Part shown: piece by piece, positions 16,482 through 25,353 of the stretch
Position numbering within the stretch: position 1 is the stretch's first letter
How the letters are laid out: each line of letters begins with the position of its first letter
Source of the DNA: Granulicella sp. L60
Lineage (GTDB): Bacteria; Acidobacteriota; Terriglobia; Terriglobales; Acidobacteriaceae
Reading direction: 5' to 3'
Assembly: GCF_009765825.1 (NCBI RefSeq)
Contig: NZ_LMUR01000018.1
Location: 182,071 to 246,070, forward strand
DNA length: 64,000 nt
The notes under the pieces: generated by a model
The model's database searches: none
Told to the model about the DNA's origin: nothing
Seen by the model: only the letters and a program-made list of their open reading frames with translations
Translations under genes and position numbers: made by a program

Positions 16482-17324
16482 ATGGGTTTGGTGACACCGT
16501 TTTTTACCGTATTTCTTGCTGCTGTTGTTGCACTTGTACCTTCCTCGGCGCTCTGTGCGCAGCAGACGAAGACATCCAACCTGGACGAAGTTCTCAAGGG
16601 GCTGGAATCGAACCTGAATCGCTATGACACTCGTCTGCCGAGCCTGTTCTGTGATGAGCATGTTGTTTCGTTGCAGATGGAACCAAACCAGCGAGATGTC
16701 AGCACAGTCACTGACTCAGTTTTTCAACTTAGCCGCAAAGTCCAACCCGGCCACATGACGGCTTTCGTGGAGTCACGTGAGGTCAAGACGGTCAACGGAA
16801 GGCCTGCCACATCGCAGGATGTTGACGCTCCCACCATGCTGAGCGGATTGTTCGAGGGCGGTCTGGCGGTTGTCTCTTTGAATCAGACGGCCTGCATGAG
16901 TTACACGTTGCGCCGCGTCAACGGCAAGCATCCGAACGATCCCTACATCGTCCGGTTCAGCACTGTCCTGACTACCAAGAACTCCGCAGACTGCTTTCTA
17001 CAAGAGAAGAGCAGAGGGCAGGCCCTTATCGATCCAGCATCCATGCAGCTCAAGCATCTGGAGATCATCACACCACGCCACACCATCATCGATGGGGATG
17101 GATATACACCGCGAGTTGTCGGCAGCCGTACGCTTACGATCGACTACGCACCCGTTCTGCTTGGCGGCGAGACCTTTCAGATGCCATCCGCAATCAGCAT
17201 GTTGAATACTACTGGCAACAGCTTTCATCAGACGGCCTGGTCGTTTCGGGCTACCTATCGCAACTACCATAAGCGCGAGGTGACGTCGCGCATACTTCCT
17301 GCCACTGAATCTCCAGCTCGATGA
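16482..17324 (+). CDS. Secreted protein of unknown family
   Basis: 280 aa. A classical signal peptide (MGLVTPFFTVFLAAVVALVPSSALCA, cleavage before QQ) precedes a predicted periplasmic domain containing LFCDEHVVSLQM, then strand-rich sequence. Four cysteines (within LFCDEH, TACMS and ADCFLQ after the one at the signal end) could form disulfides. No catalytic motif is recognised. It resembles in style the secreted outer-membrane-assembly-like proteins of acidobacteria, but I cannot name a family. It is convergent with the FUSC gene. Confidence 0.6.
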   Translation: MGLVTPFFTVFLAAVVALVPSSALCAQQTKTSNLDEVLKGLESNLNRYDTRLPSLFCDEHVVSLQMEPNQRDVSTVTDSVFQLSRKVQPGHMTAFVESREVKTVNGRPATSQDVDAPTMLSGLFEGGLAVVSLNQTACMSYTLRRVNGKHPNDPYIVRFSTVLTTKNSADCFLQEKSRGQALIDPASMQLKHLEIITPRHTIIDGDGYTPRVVGSRTLTIDYAPVLLGGETFQMPSAISMLNTTGNSFHQTAWSFRATYRNYHKREVTSRILPATESPAR

Positions 17325-17379
17325 TCTGCTGTGTCTCCTGGCTTGCTTGAAGTGGCTCGCTTGAAGTCACTGTCGTTGG

Positions 17380-18510
17380 CTACTTTGGCGTGTTCGGCGC
17401 AGTGCTGCGATGGCGGCGCAGGGCATCGAGGTGGATGACGAGGGCGATAAGGCCGCCGAGGATGGTGCACCATGCGCGACGATGGGCGATGACGGGGCCG
17501 GGGATCTGGTTGAGGGAGAGCAGGAAGACGATGTAGGAGGTGAGGCAGGCGGTGAAGAGGCCGTAGTTGACGGAGTTGGTGGCGAACGACGCGAAGGCGA
17601 AGAGTGTGGTGCAGGCGGCGAGCACGAGCGGTTGCGGTGTGAGGTGAGCGATGAGGAGGCTGCAGAGCCATGCGCCGAGCAGCGTGCCGAGGATGCGCGC
17701 GGAGGCTCGGGTGAGGGTCTCGAAGAAGGCTGGCTTTTGGACGAGCAGGGCGGTCATGGGGATCCAGTAGCCGGACTGGATGCCGATGCGGTGGTAGACC
17801 TCCGTGGCGACGGAGATGGTGATGACAAGGCGAAGGCAGTAGCCGAGGGTGGCGGAGTGCGAGAGTGCGGGCAGAGATTGCGGAAGTTCGCGGAGGCGGT
17901 CGAGCAGCTCGTGATGCTGCTGTTGGACGCCCTGGTAGAGCGAGGTGGGGATGCGGAGCAGATCTTTGCGAAGGTCGGGCATGAGGCTGAGGCCGAGTGA
18001 GGTGATGAGGATCTGCACGACTCCGCCGAGGACGATGAGGCCCGCTCGTGTGAATGCGAGAAGCGGCCCGGTGGGAAAGGCGGAGGCGACGAGGAGGGCG
18101 ACAGAGGCTTGCTGGCCGACCCAGGAGAGTCCGGCGTGGCGCGCGGTGAGGACGCCGTAGATAAATGCGGAGAGAGCGGCAGCGAGCAGGAGGGCGTAGC
18201 CGCTGTGACCGGCGAGTGTGCCGACCAGGGTTGCGGTGGACATGGCGAAGATGGCGGCGATCATCGGAAGCAGCCTGGAGTCTGCGATGCGCTGGTTGGC
18301 TCCGAAGCCGATGGTGAGGGCGCCGCCGCCGGCGACGAGGGCTCCGCCGGGGTGGCCGAGAAGGATGCCGGTGAAGAGGCAGAGCGCTACGGCGGAGGCG
18401 CTGACCAGGGGAAGACGCAGGCTGAACTCCGACCATTTGAAGGTGTAGAGGTCGGCGAGGAAGTGCGGTGGTGTGATGGAGGGTGCGAGCGGGTTCGACT
18501 GGGTTGCCAT
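17380..18510 (-). CDS. FUSC-family inner membrane protein (aromatic acid exporter-like)
   Basis: 376 aa from the ATG at 18510. There are two blocks of hydrophobic helices: roughly residues 30-175, with GILLGHPGGALVAGGGALTIGFGA, and 235-365, with SGYWIPMTALLVQKPAFFETLTRASARILGT. A soluble segment joins them. The second block carries the FUSC signature of fusaric-acid resistance and AaeB-like proteins. No AaeA-like periplasmic adaptor gene is adjacent, so the substrate and mechanism are unknown. It probably sits in the cytoplasmic membrane. Confidence 0.8.
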   Translation of the reverse strand: MATQSNPLAPSITPPHFLADLYTFKWSEFSLRLPLVSASAVALCLFTGILLGHPGGALVAGGGALTIGFGANQRIADSRLLPMIAAIFAMSTATLVGTLAGHSGYALLLAAALSAFIYGVLTARHAGLSWVGQQASVALLVASAFPTGPLLAFTRAGLIVLGGVVQILITSLGLSLMPDLRKDLLRIPTSLYQGVQQQHHELLDRLRELPQSLPALSHSATLGYCLRLVITISVATEVYHRIGIQSGYWIPMTALLVQKPAFFETLTRASARILGTLLGAWLCSLLIAHLTPQPLVLAACTTLFAFASFATNSVNYGLFTACLTSYIVFLLSLNQIPGPVIAHRRAWCTILGGLIALVIHLDALRRHRSTAPNTPK

Positions 18511-18924
18511 CTGTACTCGTGTGATGCGGTGGAGCGTGTTGGAACGCTTTGGATTAGAAGAGATCAATCGACTGCGGGAGCGGTGAGTCGTGAAGAAGAG
18601 GATTCATGAAGTCGATCACGCTGTGGGTCACGGTCTGCTCGCCGGAATATGCTGTCGTGATTGACGATTCTACAGAGGGAAAGATGGGAGAGTAATCGCG
18701 CTATTTTGAATTAACTTGGGCTGGGCTGATCGTCACGATCTTCTGCTGCGGGAGACGAAACTGTCAGAGAAGCCGTCGACTCCGGTTGAGAAGTCGGCGG
18801 CTTAGCGTTGGTCGATGGATGTGTCGCGGCGCTTGATCGTCTCATGCGCGCTGCGAAGTGAAGAAGACCCACGTCTCGGGTGAGATCGTGGGTCTTCTTT
18901 CTAGTTCGGATTTTTTAGGATGGT
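18511..18924. other. Gene-free stretch between FUSC and beta-glucosidase genes
   Basis: The 414 bases hold the FUSC gene's 5' region and, at the right, the beta-glucosidase terminator. A 29-codon plus-strand reading frame at 18606-18695 lacks convincing support. Nothing else is recognised. Confidence 0.5.
18861..18900 (-). terminator. Rho-independent terminator of the beta-glucosidase gene
   Basis: A 13-bp stem AAGAAGACCCACG/CGTGGGTCTTCTT has A/T-rich flanks and lies about 25 bases past the stop codon. On the minus strand the right arm ends in a short T-rich tract. Confidence 0.8.
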
Positions 18925-20388
18925 TTAGGCGAGGCCGTTGCGGGAGATGACTTCGCGGTAGAAGTGGGCGCTCATCTTGGGAGTACGCTTCTGGGTGGCG
19001 AAGTCGACGTAGTGGATGCCGAAGCGGTAGGCGTAGCCGTCGGCCCACTCGTAGTTGTCCATCAGGGACCAGCAGAAGTATCCGCGCACGGGAACACCTT
19101 CGCTGACGCCGCGATGGAGCTGGGTGAGGTAGTTGCGCAGATACATGATGCGATCGGAGTCGTAGACGTGGCCGTCGGGGGTGAGGACGTCGGTGGAGGA
19201 GGCTCCGTTTTCGGTGATGTAGATCTCCTTGATGCCCCACGCCTGCGCGGCGAGCTTCGGTCCCCAGTAGAGAGCTTCGGGGCCGACGTGCAGCCATGGG
19301 CTCATCATGTGCGGGTAGGACTTCGGCGACGGAATGACGGCGAAACCGGCGGGGGAGTCGTCGGCGCGGACGAAGGTTGGTGTGTAGATATTGATGCCGA
19401 CGAAGTCGACGGGTGAGCCGATGGACTTCATCTCGGCGGCGGTGAACTTGGGAGCGGCGGCACCGTGGTGGGCGAGGAAGGCATCGGTGTAGCGGCCTTC
19501 CATGATGGCGTTGAGGTAGCCGGCGTTGGTCTCGCGTATGGCCTTGGCTGCGGCGGCGATGTGCTCGGGTGTTTCGATGACGGGGACGCAGGCGTTGATG
19601 TTCTCCGCGAGGCCGACTTTGGTGCCGGGTTTGGCGTGGGCTCGGATGGCCTGCACGGCGAGACCGTGGCCGAGGATGGCGTGATGCCTTACCTGGTTGA
19701 CGCCGGCGGGTGGAAGCTTGAGGCCGGGAGCGTGGCGTCCGTCGCGATAGCCGATATCGACGAAGGAGCTGATCTCGTTCATGGTCATGAAGTGCTTGAC
19801 GCGGTCGGAGAGGTGTTCGGCGACGTAGCCTGCGTACTGGGCGAAGGCCTCGGCGGTGTCGCGGGACTGCCAGCCGCCCTTGTCTTCGAGGGCCTGGGGG
19901 AGATCCCAGTGATAGAGGGTACAGAAGGGCTGGATGCCAGCGGCGAGAAGCTCGTCGAGCATGCGGTTGTAGAAGTCGAGTCCCTTGGGATTTGGCGTGC
20001 CGGTGCCCTGCGGAAAGACGCGCGGCCAGGCGATGGAGAAGCGGTAGGTCTGGAGGCCGAGATTCTTCATGAGCTGGACGTCTTCCTTGTAGCGATGGAA
20101 GTGGTCGTCGGCTACGTCGCCGGTGTCGCCGTTGTTGGTCTTGCCGGGGGTGTGGGAGAAGGTGTCCCAGATGGAGACGCCGCGGCCCTCTTCGTGCACG
20201 GCTCCTTCGACCTGATAGGAGGCGGTGGCGGAGCCCCACAGAAAGCCTTGGGGGAACGATCGCGCTGCGGGTGCGGTAGGAGCGGTCTGGGCGGAGGCGG
20301 AGGGTGCGAGGGTCGAGAGCGCGGTGGGGGCAAGGAACGCGGACCCGGCGAGGCGGGCGAAGGTGCGGCGGGTGAAGCGATTTAGCAC
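18925..20388 (-). CDS. bglA: Tat-exported GH1 beta-glucosidase
   Basis: 487 aa from a GTG at 20388 with GAGGA seven bases upstream. A twin-arginine signal (NRFTRRTFARLAGSAFLA, cleavage near ASA) is unusual for GH1 enzymes, most of which are cytoplasmic. The mature part has the GH1 N-terminal signature FPQGFLWGSATASYQVEGA, the acid/base in TMNE (E205) and the nucleophile in ITENG (E393). It hydrolyses beta-glucosides such as cellobiose, here probably in the periplasm, which suits a soil organism using plant polymers. The longer in-frame reading to 20676 enters the SRP RNA gene and is rejected. Confidence 0.93.
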   Translation of the reverse strand: MLNRFTRRTFARLAGSAFLAPTALSTLAPSASAQTAPTAPAARSFPQGFLWGSATASYQVEGAVHEEGRGVSIWDTFSHTPGKTNNGDTGDVADDHFHRYKEDVQLMKNLGLQTYRFSIAWPRVFPQGTGTPNPKGLDFYNRMLDELLAAGIQPFCTLYHWDLPQALEDKGGWQSRDTAEAFAQYAGYVAEHLSDRVKHFMTMNEISSFVDIGYRDGRHAPGLKLPPAGVNQVRHHAILGHGLAVQAIRAHAKPGTKVGLAENINACVPVIETPEHIAAAAKAIRETNAGYLNAIMEGRYTDAFLAHHGAAAPKFTAAEMKSIGSPVDFVGINIYTPTFVRADDSPAGFAVIPSPKSYPHMMSPWLHVGPEALYWGPKLAAQAWGIKEIYITENGASSTDVLTPDGHVYDSDRIMYLRNYLTQLHRGVSEGVPVRGYFCWSLMDNYEWADGYAYRFGIHYVDFATQKRTPKMSAHFYREVISRNGLA

Positions 20389-20536
20389 AGGGAGTTCCTC
20401 GATTTCTGAAGTCAAGGAAGTGTAGCTGCTTCTGTGGAAAGATTTCCAGTGCAGGCGTAAAAGAAGTTGGCAGAGGGGATTTTGGCGAAGGCTCCGGCGG
20501 CTGGGCGAGGGGGGCTGGATGATGGTAAACTGAGTT

Positions 20537-20637
20537 CTGTGCCGGGTCCTACGCGACGTAATCCCGCCAACCCCGCCAGGTCCGGAAGGAAGCAACGGTA
20601 ACGGGTCATTACGGGCGCAGTAGGTCGCCCGGTGCAC
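20537..20637 (+). ncRNA. ffs: Signal recognition particle RNA, small bacterial type
   Basis: The conserved domain IV core AGGTCCGGAAGGAAGCAACG is present, with the GGAA loop and the asymmetric internal loop. The flanks CCTACGCG...CGCAGTAGG and GTGCCGGG...CCCGGTGC pair to form the closing helix, giving a hairpin of about 100 nt without an Alu domain. This RNA, bound by Ffh, targets nascent membrane proteins. A TAAACT at 20526 is a possible -10 element. The 3' side is followed directly by tandem copies of its own 3' arm. Confidence 0.95.
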
Positions 20638-20785
20638 TTTCTTTCTTTCATTTACTTTCGCCGCAGCCTCTCGCAATGGCGCAGTAGATTGCTCGGTGCA
20701 TTATCTTTCTTCCATCTACTTTGGCCGCAGTTTCCGCAATGGCGCAGTAGATCGCTCGGTGTACTTTCTTTTTCTTGCCAGATCC
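20614..20785 (+). repeat. Tandem repeats of the SRP RNA 3' arm
   Basis: Three units begin with GGCGCAGTAG at 20614, 20678 and 20741, a period of 64 then 63 bases. Unit 1 contains the true 3' arm of ffs and its pyrimidine-rich tail. Units 2 and 3 keep the GGCGCAGTAGAT-GCTCGGTG arm and the CTTTCTT tail, but no new 5' arm or core precedes them. Unit 3 breaks off after the tail. Confidence 0.8.
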
Positions 20786-21098
20786 TTCTTCTTGATCGAT
20801 CTCTCGCATTTCCTAAAGTCTTCCAGCATACGTCTGAAAATCTTTGCGGCGCTCCGTAGCTGGCGAGTGGACCTGCTCTGTTCTCCTCCCATCTGTTTTT
20901 CTTCTTTTCTCCTTTTTTATCTCCATTTGATAGAGGACACAGGAAGCGAGCCTGGATGAGGTGTCTTTTTGGGCCTGCGATTCGTCAATGTGTAGGTGAC
21001 ATGCAGGCGCATCTCAGAGAGAATGGTCTCCGGCAGGTGAACGATGGTTCATTTGTAATGTTTCCCCTATTTTGTGTGAATAAGTACGAGGTGAGAGT
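20786..21098. other. Gene-free stretch before fabH
   Basis: Pyrimidine-rich sequence without a convincing reading frame. The fabH promoter must lie near the right end. No repeat or strong hairpin is seen. Confidence 0.4.
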
Positions 21099-22115
21099 TT
21101 GAGTTTGACGTTGAAGCCGCAGATGCGTGTGCGCGCAAAGATCAGTTCGGTAGGGACGTATGTGCCGCCGCGGTTGTTGACCAATGCAGATCTCGAAAAG
21201 ATGGTCGCGACCAACGACCAGTGGATTACGGAACGGACAGGGATTCGTGAACGTCACATCGTAGAGTCGGGTGTGGCGACGAGCGATCTGGCGGTGGAGG
21301 CAGCGAAGAAGTGCCTCGCGTTGCGGGGCATCGAGGCGAGCGAGCTGGAGGTGATCATCGTTGCGACGGTGACGCCGGATATGTTCTTCCCGGCTACGGC
21401 CTGCCTGGTGCAGGACAAGCTTGGGGTAAAGGGTGCGTGGGGATTCGATCTGTCGGCGGCCTGCTCGGGGTTTCCGTATGCGCTGCAGGTGGGCGCGAAG
21501 CTGGTGGAGAGCGGGATGCACAAGAAGGTGATGGTGATTGGAGCGGACGTGATGAGCTCGATCATCGACTACACCGACCGGACGACGTGCGTAATATTCG
21601 GAGACGGTGCGGGGGCGGTGCTGCTGGAGCCGTGCGAAGAGGGCGAGGTCGGACTGGTTGACTACTGGCACGAGATCGACGGTTCGGGTGCGTCGGCGTT
21701 GAATATGCCGGGCGGTGGAAGCCTGCATCCGCCGACTGCGGAGACGGTGGCGCAGAAGATGCACTACGTCCATCAGGACGGACAGGCCGTGTATAAGTTC
21801 GCAGTGCGCAAGATGGCTGAGGCCGCAGAGATTGTGCTGACGCGCAATGGCGTGGAGGGCAAGGACCTCGGCTGCTTCATTCCGCATCAGGCGAACAAGC
21901 GGATCATTCTGTCGACTGCGGAGCGGCTGGGAATGCCCGAGGAGTCGGTCATCATCAACATCGACCGCTTCGGCAATACGACGGCGGCGACGATTCCGAT
22001 GGCGATGCAGACGGCGCTTGAAGAGAAGAGATTGAAGAAGGGCGACCTGGTGCTGCTGGCCAGTGTGGGCGCAGGATTCACGGTAGGGGCGACGCTGCTG
22101 CGCTGGGAGTTTTAG
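21099..22115 (+). CDS. fabH: 3-oxoacyl-ACP synthase III (FabH)
   Basis: 338 aa from a TTG at 21099 backed by GAGGTG about five bases upstream. The catalytic triad is complete: C122 in [10 protein letters not shown]263 in IPHQANKRI and N293 in [10 protein letters not shown]. FabH condenses acyl-CoA with malonyl-ACP to start type II fatty acid synthesis. No other fab gene is adjacent, so this copy is outside a fab operon. The sequence is close to housekeeping FabH, but a secondary-metabolite role cannot be excluded. Confidence 0.93.
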   Translation: MSLTLKPQMRVRAKISSVGTYVPPRLLTNADLEKMVATNDQWITERTGIRERHIVESGVATSDLAVEAAKKCLALRGIEASELEVIIVATVTPDMFFPATACLVQDKLGVKGAWGFDLSAACSGFPYALQVGAKLVESGMHKKVMVIGADVMSSIIDYTDRTTCVIFGDGAGAVLLEPCEEGEVGLVDYWHEIDGSGASALNMPGGGSLHPPTAETVAQKMHYVHQDGQAVYKFAVRKMAEAAEIVLTRNGVEGKDLGCFIPHQANKRIILSTAERLGMPEESVIINIDRFGNTTAATIPMAMQTALEEKRLKKGDLVLLASVGAGFTVGATLLRWEF

Positions 22116-22207
22116 CGGAAGTTTATCGTTCCTCTGCGAAACTTCGGCCGCTCGGCAGTGTCCTGTTGTATGCATTGATGTGTGCTGGTTGAAGACGTGA
22201 GGTTAGG

Positions 22208-23233
22208 ATGAGATCGCTTCTTCTCTCCGTTCTGGTTGTCGTCGGCATCGCCGGACCGGCGTTAGCACCGTTGCCGGTCCGGGCGCAGAGTGCAGCTAAC
22301 GCTCTGGCTTCCGGATCGACGGATATGCACTGGAGCGAGGGCGCAAGTAACTGCAAGACGAGCCCGCACTCTTCACTCGAAGTACATTACTATAACGCGC
22401 AGACGTTCATCTTGCGGGAGAGTCTTTGCGTTACTTTCGAAGCGCCGTTTATGTATCTCCTGGTCGGATCGACGAGGGCGATGCTGATCGACACCGGAGA
22501 TGTCGCTGACGCGGACCACATGCCGCTGGCGACGACGGTGATGGGCCTGCTTCCGTCGAATGGATCGGCGAAGCTGCCGTTGCTTGTGGTTCATACGCAT
22601 CGGCACCTTGATCATCGCGAGGGCGACGGTCAGTTCGCGCAGTTGCCCGGTGTGCAGGTGGTTGGGTTCGATCTTGACAGCGTGAAGCGGTTCTACAACT
22701 TTACCGATTGGCCGAACGGGCAGGCCCAGATCGATCTTGGAGATCGAATCGTCGATGTGATTCCGACGCCCGGCCACAACGAGACGCATGTGTCGTTCTA
22801 CGACCGCAAGACCGGGCTGTTCTTCTCTGGCGATTTTCTGATGCCTGCGCGGCTCCTGATCGACGATGCCGCAGCAGATCTGCAGAGTGCGCGTCGTGTC
22901 GCCGCGTTTGTGAAGGATCGTCCGGTGACAGCGGTCTTAGGCGGCCATGTTGAACTCGATGCGCGTGGAGAGACGTATGCGTGGGAATCTACCTATCATC
23001 CCAACGAGCACGCGCTGCCGATGACGAAGGACGATCTGCTTGCTCTGCCCGCGGCGGTTGCGAGCTTCAATGGCTTCTACGCACAGAGCGGTCCATTCCT
23101 GATGATGAACTCTATGCGCGTGCTGATTGCCATTGGTATAGCGGTCGTGGTGGTGCTGATTGCGCTGGTGATCGCGCTGATTCGGTATGTTCGGCGACGC
23201 CTGCGTACGCGCAGAGCAATCGTTTCAAACTGA
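22208..23233 (+). CDS. Exported metallo-beta-lactamase-fold hydrolase with C-terminal membrane anchor
   Basis: 341 aa. The signal peptide ends near VRA|QS. The metal motif is HTHRHLDH, in which HRHLDH (131-136) is the HxHxDH core; TPGHNETHVS and LFFSGDFL supply further ligands, and GGHVE the last histidine. A transmembrane helix near residues 302-325 and a basic tail (YVRRRLRTRR) follow, so the domain is probably tethered with the enzyme outside the cytoplasm. The substrate is unknown. It lies 92 bases after fabH, and a partial dispersed repeat follows its stop. Confidence 0.82.
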   Translation: MRSLLLSVLVVVGIAGPALAPLPVRAQSAANALASGSTDMHWSEGASNCKTSPHSSLEVHYYNAQTFILRESLCVTFEAPFMYLLVGSTRAMLIDTGDVADADHMPLATTVMGLLPSNGSAKLPLLVVHTHRHLDHREGDGQFAQLPGVQVVGFDLDSVKRFYNFTDWPNGQAQIDLGDRIVDVIPTPGHNETHVSFYDRKTGLFFSGDFLMPARLLIDDAAADLQSARRVAAFVKDRPVTAVLGGHVELDARGETYAWESTYHPNEHALPMTKDDLLALPAAVASFNGFYAQSGPFLMMNSMRVLIAIGIAVVVVLIALVIALIRYVRRRLRTRRAIVSN

Positions 23234-23242
23234 TGATCTTTG

Positions 23243-23340
23243 CCGACCAGCGGAAGGCCCTCAGAGGATGATCCTGCAAAGTCAAGGTATACGCGTCACG
23301 AAGTGACCTCCCCACGAGCAGTGGGCCCGTCCGGCAGGAC
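23243..23340. repeat. Dispersed nested inverted-repeat element, copy 2 (right half only)
   Basis: The right half matches copy 1: the CCGACCAGCGG inner arm, GGTATACGCGTCACGAAGTG and the GGCCCGTCCGGCAGGAC end. Its last 30 bases are the reverse complement of the left end of copy 1, including the CCCAC-GAGCA-GTGGG hairpin. The left half is missing. It lies between the convergent metallohydrolase and VTT-domain genes. Confidence 0.75.
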
Positions 23341-23354
23341 AGAGTCTTTCAGGT

Positions 23355-24065
23355 TTACTTCGAAGCGATGCCTTGAGGGTGCGCGACGACGGTGCGCGAT
23401 GTCTTGTAGAGCTTCCAGAAGGCGATGCCGCAGCTTACGAGGATGAGCGTCCACAGCACGATGAGCACAGGTGTCGCGTACTTGGCGGACAGGTTGTTCC
23501 ACAGGTGCAGGATGTGCCGACCGTAGTGGATGCCCAGCCATGCGGCGATGGCGTGGCGTGCGGCGCGGCTGATGGTGAAGGTGGTGAGGAACTTTCTGCG
23601 CGACATCCTGAGCGCGCCGGCCGCGAGAACGAACGGGCTGAGCGGCATGGGCGGAGGAAGAATCGCAGGCAGGGCGACGGAGAGGATGGCGTGGTTTCCC
23701 ATCCAGTCGCGGATGCGCTTGAAGATGCGTGGGGGGATGCGCTTCTCAAGGAAGGCGATACCGCCGGATTGGCCTACCTGATAGCTGAAGTATCCACCGA
23801 GTGCGGAGCCTGCGGTGGCGAAGAGGACGAGCAGGATCCAGCTATTGTGCTGCGCGGCCAGCACAATGATCATGATGTCGGTGATGCCGGGCAGAGGCAG
23901 CGGAACGAAGGAGCTGTCTACGATGGAGACGAGGAAGACGCCGAAGAGTCCGAAGCTGAAGAGGAGATGAAGCAGCGGGCTGCGGGATCGGCCTGCGTGC
24001 GTGGCTTGCTGTGCAACTGCTGCGAGGTGTCTCGTCGCGATGATGGCAGTTGCAAGAGGTTTCAT
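23355..24065 (-). CDS. VTT/DedA-domain membrane protein
   Basis: 236 aa from the ATG at 24065; the frame upstream is a shadow of mqnA. It has several transmembrane helices with the VTT/SNARE-associated pattern: a loop with VDSSFVPLPLPGITDIMII, a glycine-rich GSALGGYFSYQVGQSGG, and FLEKRIPPRIFKRIRDWM. These proteins are linked to lipid scrambling or flipping and envelope integrity (DedA superfamily). It is co-directional with mqnA but 82 bases away. Confidence 0.78.
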   Translation of the reverse strand: MKPLATAIIATRHLAAVAQQATHAGRSRSPLLHLLFSFGLFGVFLVSIVDSSFVPLPLPGITDIMIIVLAAQHNSWILLVLFATAGSALGGYFSYQVGQSGGIAFLEKRIPPRIFKRIRDWMGNHAILSVALPAILPPPMPLSPFVLAAGALRMSRRKFLTTFTISRAARHAIAAWLGIHYGRHILHLWNNLSAKYATPVLIVLWTLILVSCGIAFWKLYKTSRTVVAHPQGIASK

Positions 24066-24147
24066 AGAGGATAAGACGCGTTTGGGCTGTGGGAAGTCGC
24101 GTGAATTGCGCAGAAGATTGGTGGAGCGGCGAGTATAGCAGGCGCCG

Positions 24148-24990
24148 TTAGAGGAAACGAAGCTGGGGGAGCGGGGGAAGAACGTCGGCTTCGGCGGCGT
24201 ACTGGCGGAAGAGTTCGATGGCGCGGACGCAGTCGGTGTTGAGGACGTAGTGGATGTTGGAGGCGAGGTAGTGGCGGATGGTGGAGGGCGGAATGGCGAT
24301 GCGCGGCGTCCACTCTTCGACGAGCTGTTCGATGTGGAGCAGGCCGTGATTGCGCGAGGCTTCCAGGTCTTCCACGAGTTGAGCGGCGGTGATGCGGGGA
24401 GAGCCAAGTGCCTCGGGTCGGACGGCCCATACCGCGGCGACCCAGGGCAGATTGGTACGGGTGCGCCACTCGTGCGCGAGGTCGAGCCAGGTGCAGGGGC
24501 CGACGGCGGACTCGATCTGCTCGCGGGCTTCGATAGCCAACAGAGCCGGGTCGCCGATGAGGATGGCGGCGTCGGCCTGTTGCAGCATGGCGATGGGGTC
24601 GGCTGCGGCGGGCAGGAAGGTGGGGCGGTTATTGGCGAACCTGCGGAAGAGAATGTCGGTGTAGGCGAGAGAGCTGCGCGAGGCAGTGTCGGCGGAGACA
24701 GTCTTTACCGAGGCCAGGGTGTGATTTTTCTTGAGGATGAGCTGGATGGAGCGCACCTCGTCGAGCGATGCGATGGTGCAGCCGGGGACGATGGCTAACT
24801 CCGGCGTAAGTGCGGCGATGGGGATGAGGCCAAGGTCGGCGCGTGCGGCGAGGAGCTCGGCGGCGCAGAGCGATGGTTGGGTGTAGTGCAGCGTGTAGCG
24901 CGAGGCGAGATCCGCGGCAAGGGGTGGGTGCTCGAAGTCCCACATGAGAGGTGCGGGATTGAGGAAGTTGATGGCAGCGACGCGGAGCAT
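24148..24990 (-). CDS. mqnA: Chorismate dehydratase MqnA (futalosine menaquinone pathway)
   Basis: 280 aa from the ATG at 24990. The N-terminus RVAAINFLNPAPLMWDFEH and the GLIPIAAL and SLAYTDILFR segments match MqnA-type periplasmic-binding-protein-like enzymes. It dehydrates chorismate to 3-enolpyruvylbenzoate, the first step of the futalosine route to menaquinone. mqnB, mqnC and mqnD are not in view, so the pathway is split. The polyprenyl synthase at 9032 probably makes the side chain. Confidence 0.85.
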   Translation of the reverse strand: MLRVAAINFLNPAPLMWDFEHPPLAADLASRYTLHYTQPSLCAAELLAARADLGLIPIAALTPELAIVPGCTIASLDEVRSIQLILKKNHTLASVKTVSADTASRSSLAYTDILFRRFANNRPTFLPAAADPIAMLQQADAAILIGDPALLAIEAREQIESAVGPCTWLDLAHEWRTRTNLPWVAAVWAVRPEALGSPRITAAQLVEDLEASRNHGLLHIEQLVEEWTPRIAIPPSTIRHYLASNIHYVLNTDCVRAIELFRQYAAEADVLPPLPQLRFL

Positions 24991-25082
24991 GGAGGTGGGG
25001 TTTGTCAAAAAAGTCAATCGAAGCTTCTGTTGTTTGTAGATGTCTATGTTCTAGTTTATTGGATGTGCGGGGAGGGCGTGCG

Positions 25083-25274
25083 ATGCAGAGGGCCGTGGTG
25101 GGTTTTTATCAGGACGAGGAGAGCCACTGGGTGGCGCGGCTGGAGTGTGGGCACGGACAGCATGTGCGGCACGATCCGCCGTGGACGGTGCGCGAGTGGG
25201 TGACGACGGAGGAGGGAAGAGCCGAACGGATTGGAACGGCGATGGAGTGCAAACGCTGCGAAGAAGAAAAATAA
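25083..25274 (+). CDS. DUF3565 protein
   Basis: 63 aa from the ATG at 25083, preceded by GGGGAGGG. It matches the DUF3565 pattern: GFYQDEESHWVARLECGHGQHVRHDPPW, then a TEEGRAERIG segment and a final CKRC. The cysteines and histidines (ECGHGQH and CKRC) suggest a small zinc-binding protein. The function is unknown. It is divergent from mqnA and 79 bases before the membrane protein gene. Confidence 0.85.
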   Translation: MQRAVVGFYQDEESHWVARLECGHGQHVRHDPPWTVREWVTTEEGRAERIGTAMECKRCEEEK

Positions 25275-25353
25275 TAAGAAACAGAAATTGCCGGTACGAT
25301 GCAAGCGGTAGCCCGTCTCTGAATGTGACACACACTGAAGGGGGGAGTAGAGC

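Noticed and set aside
18606..18695. A 29-codon plus-strand frame starting at an ATG after AGAGG
   Set aside because: Too short, no motif and no conserved-looking feature; it sits in the leader region of the FUSC gene on the opposite strand.
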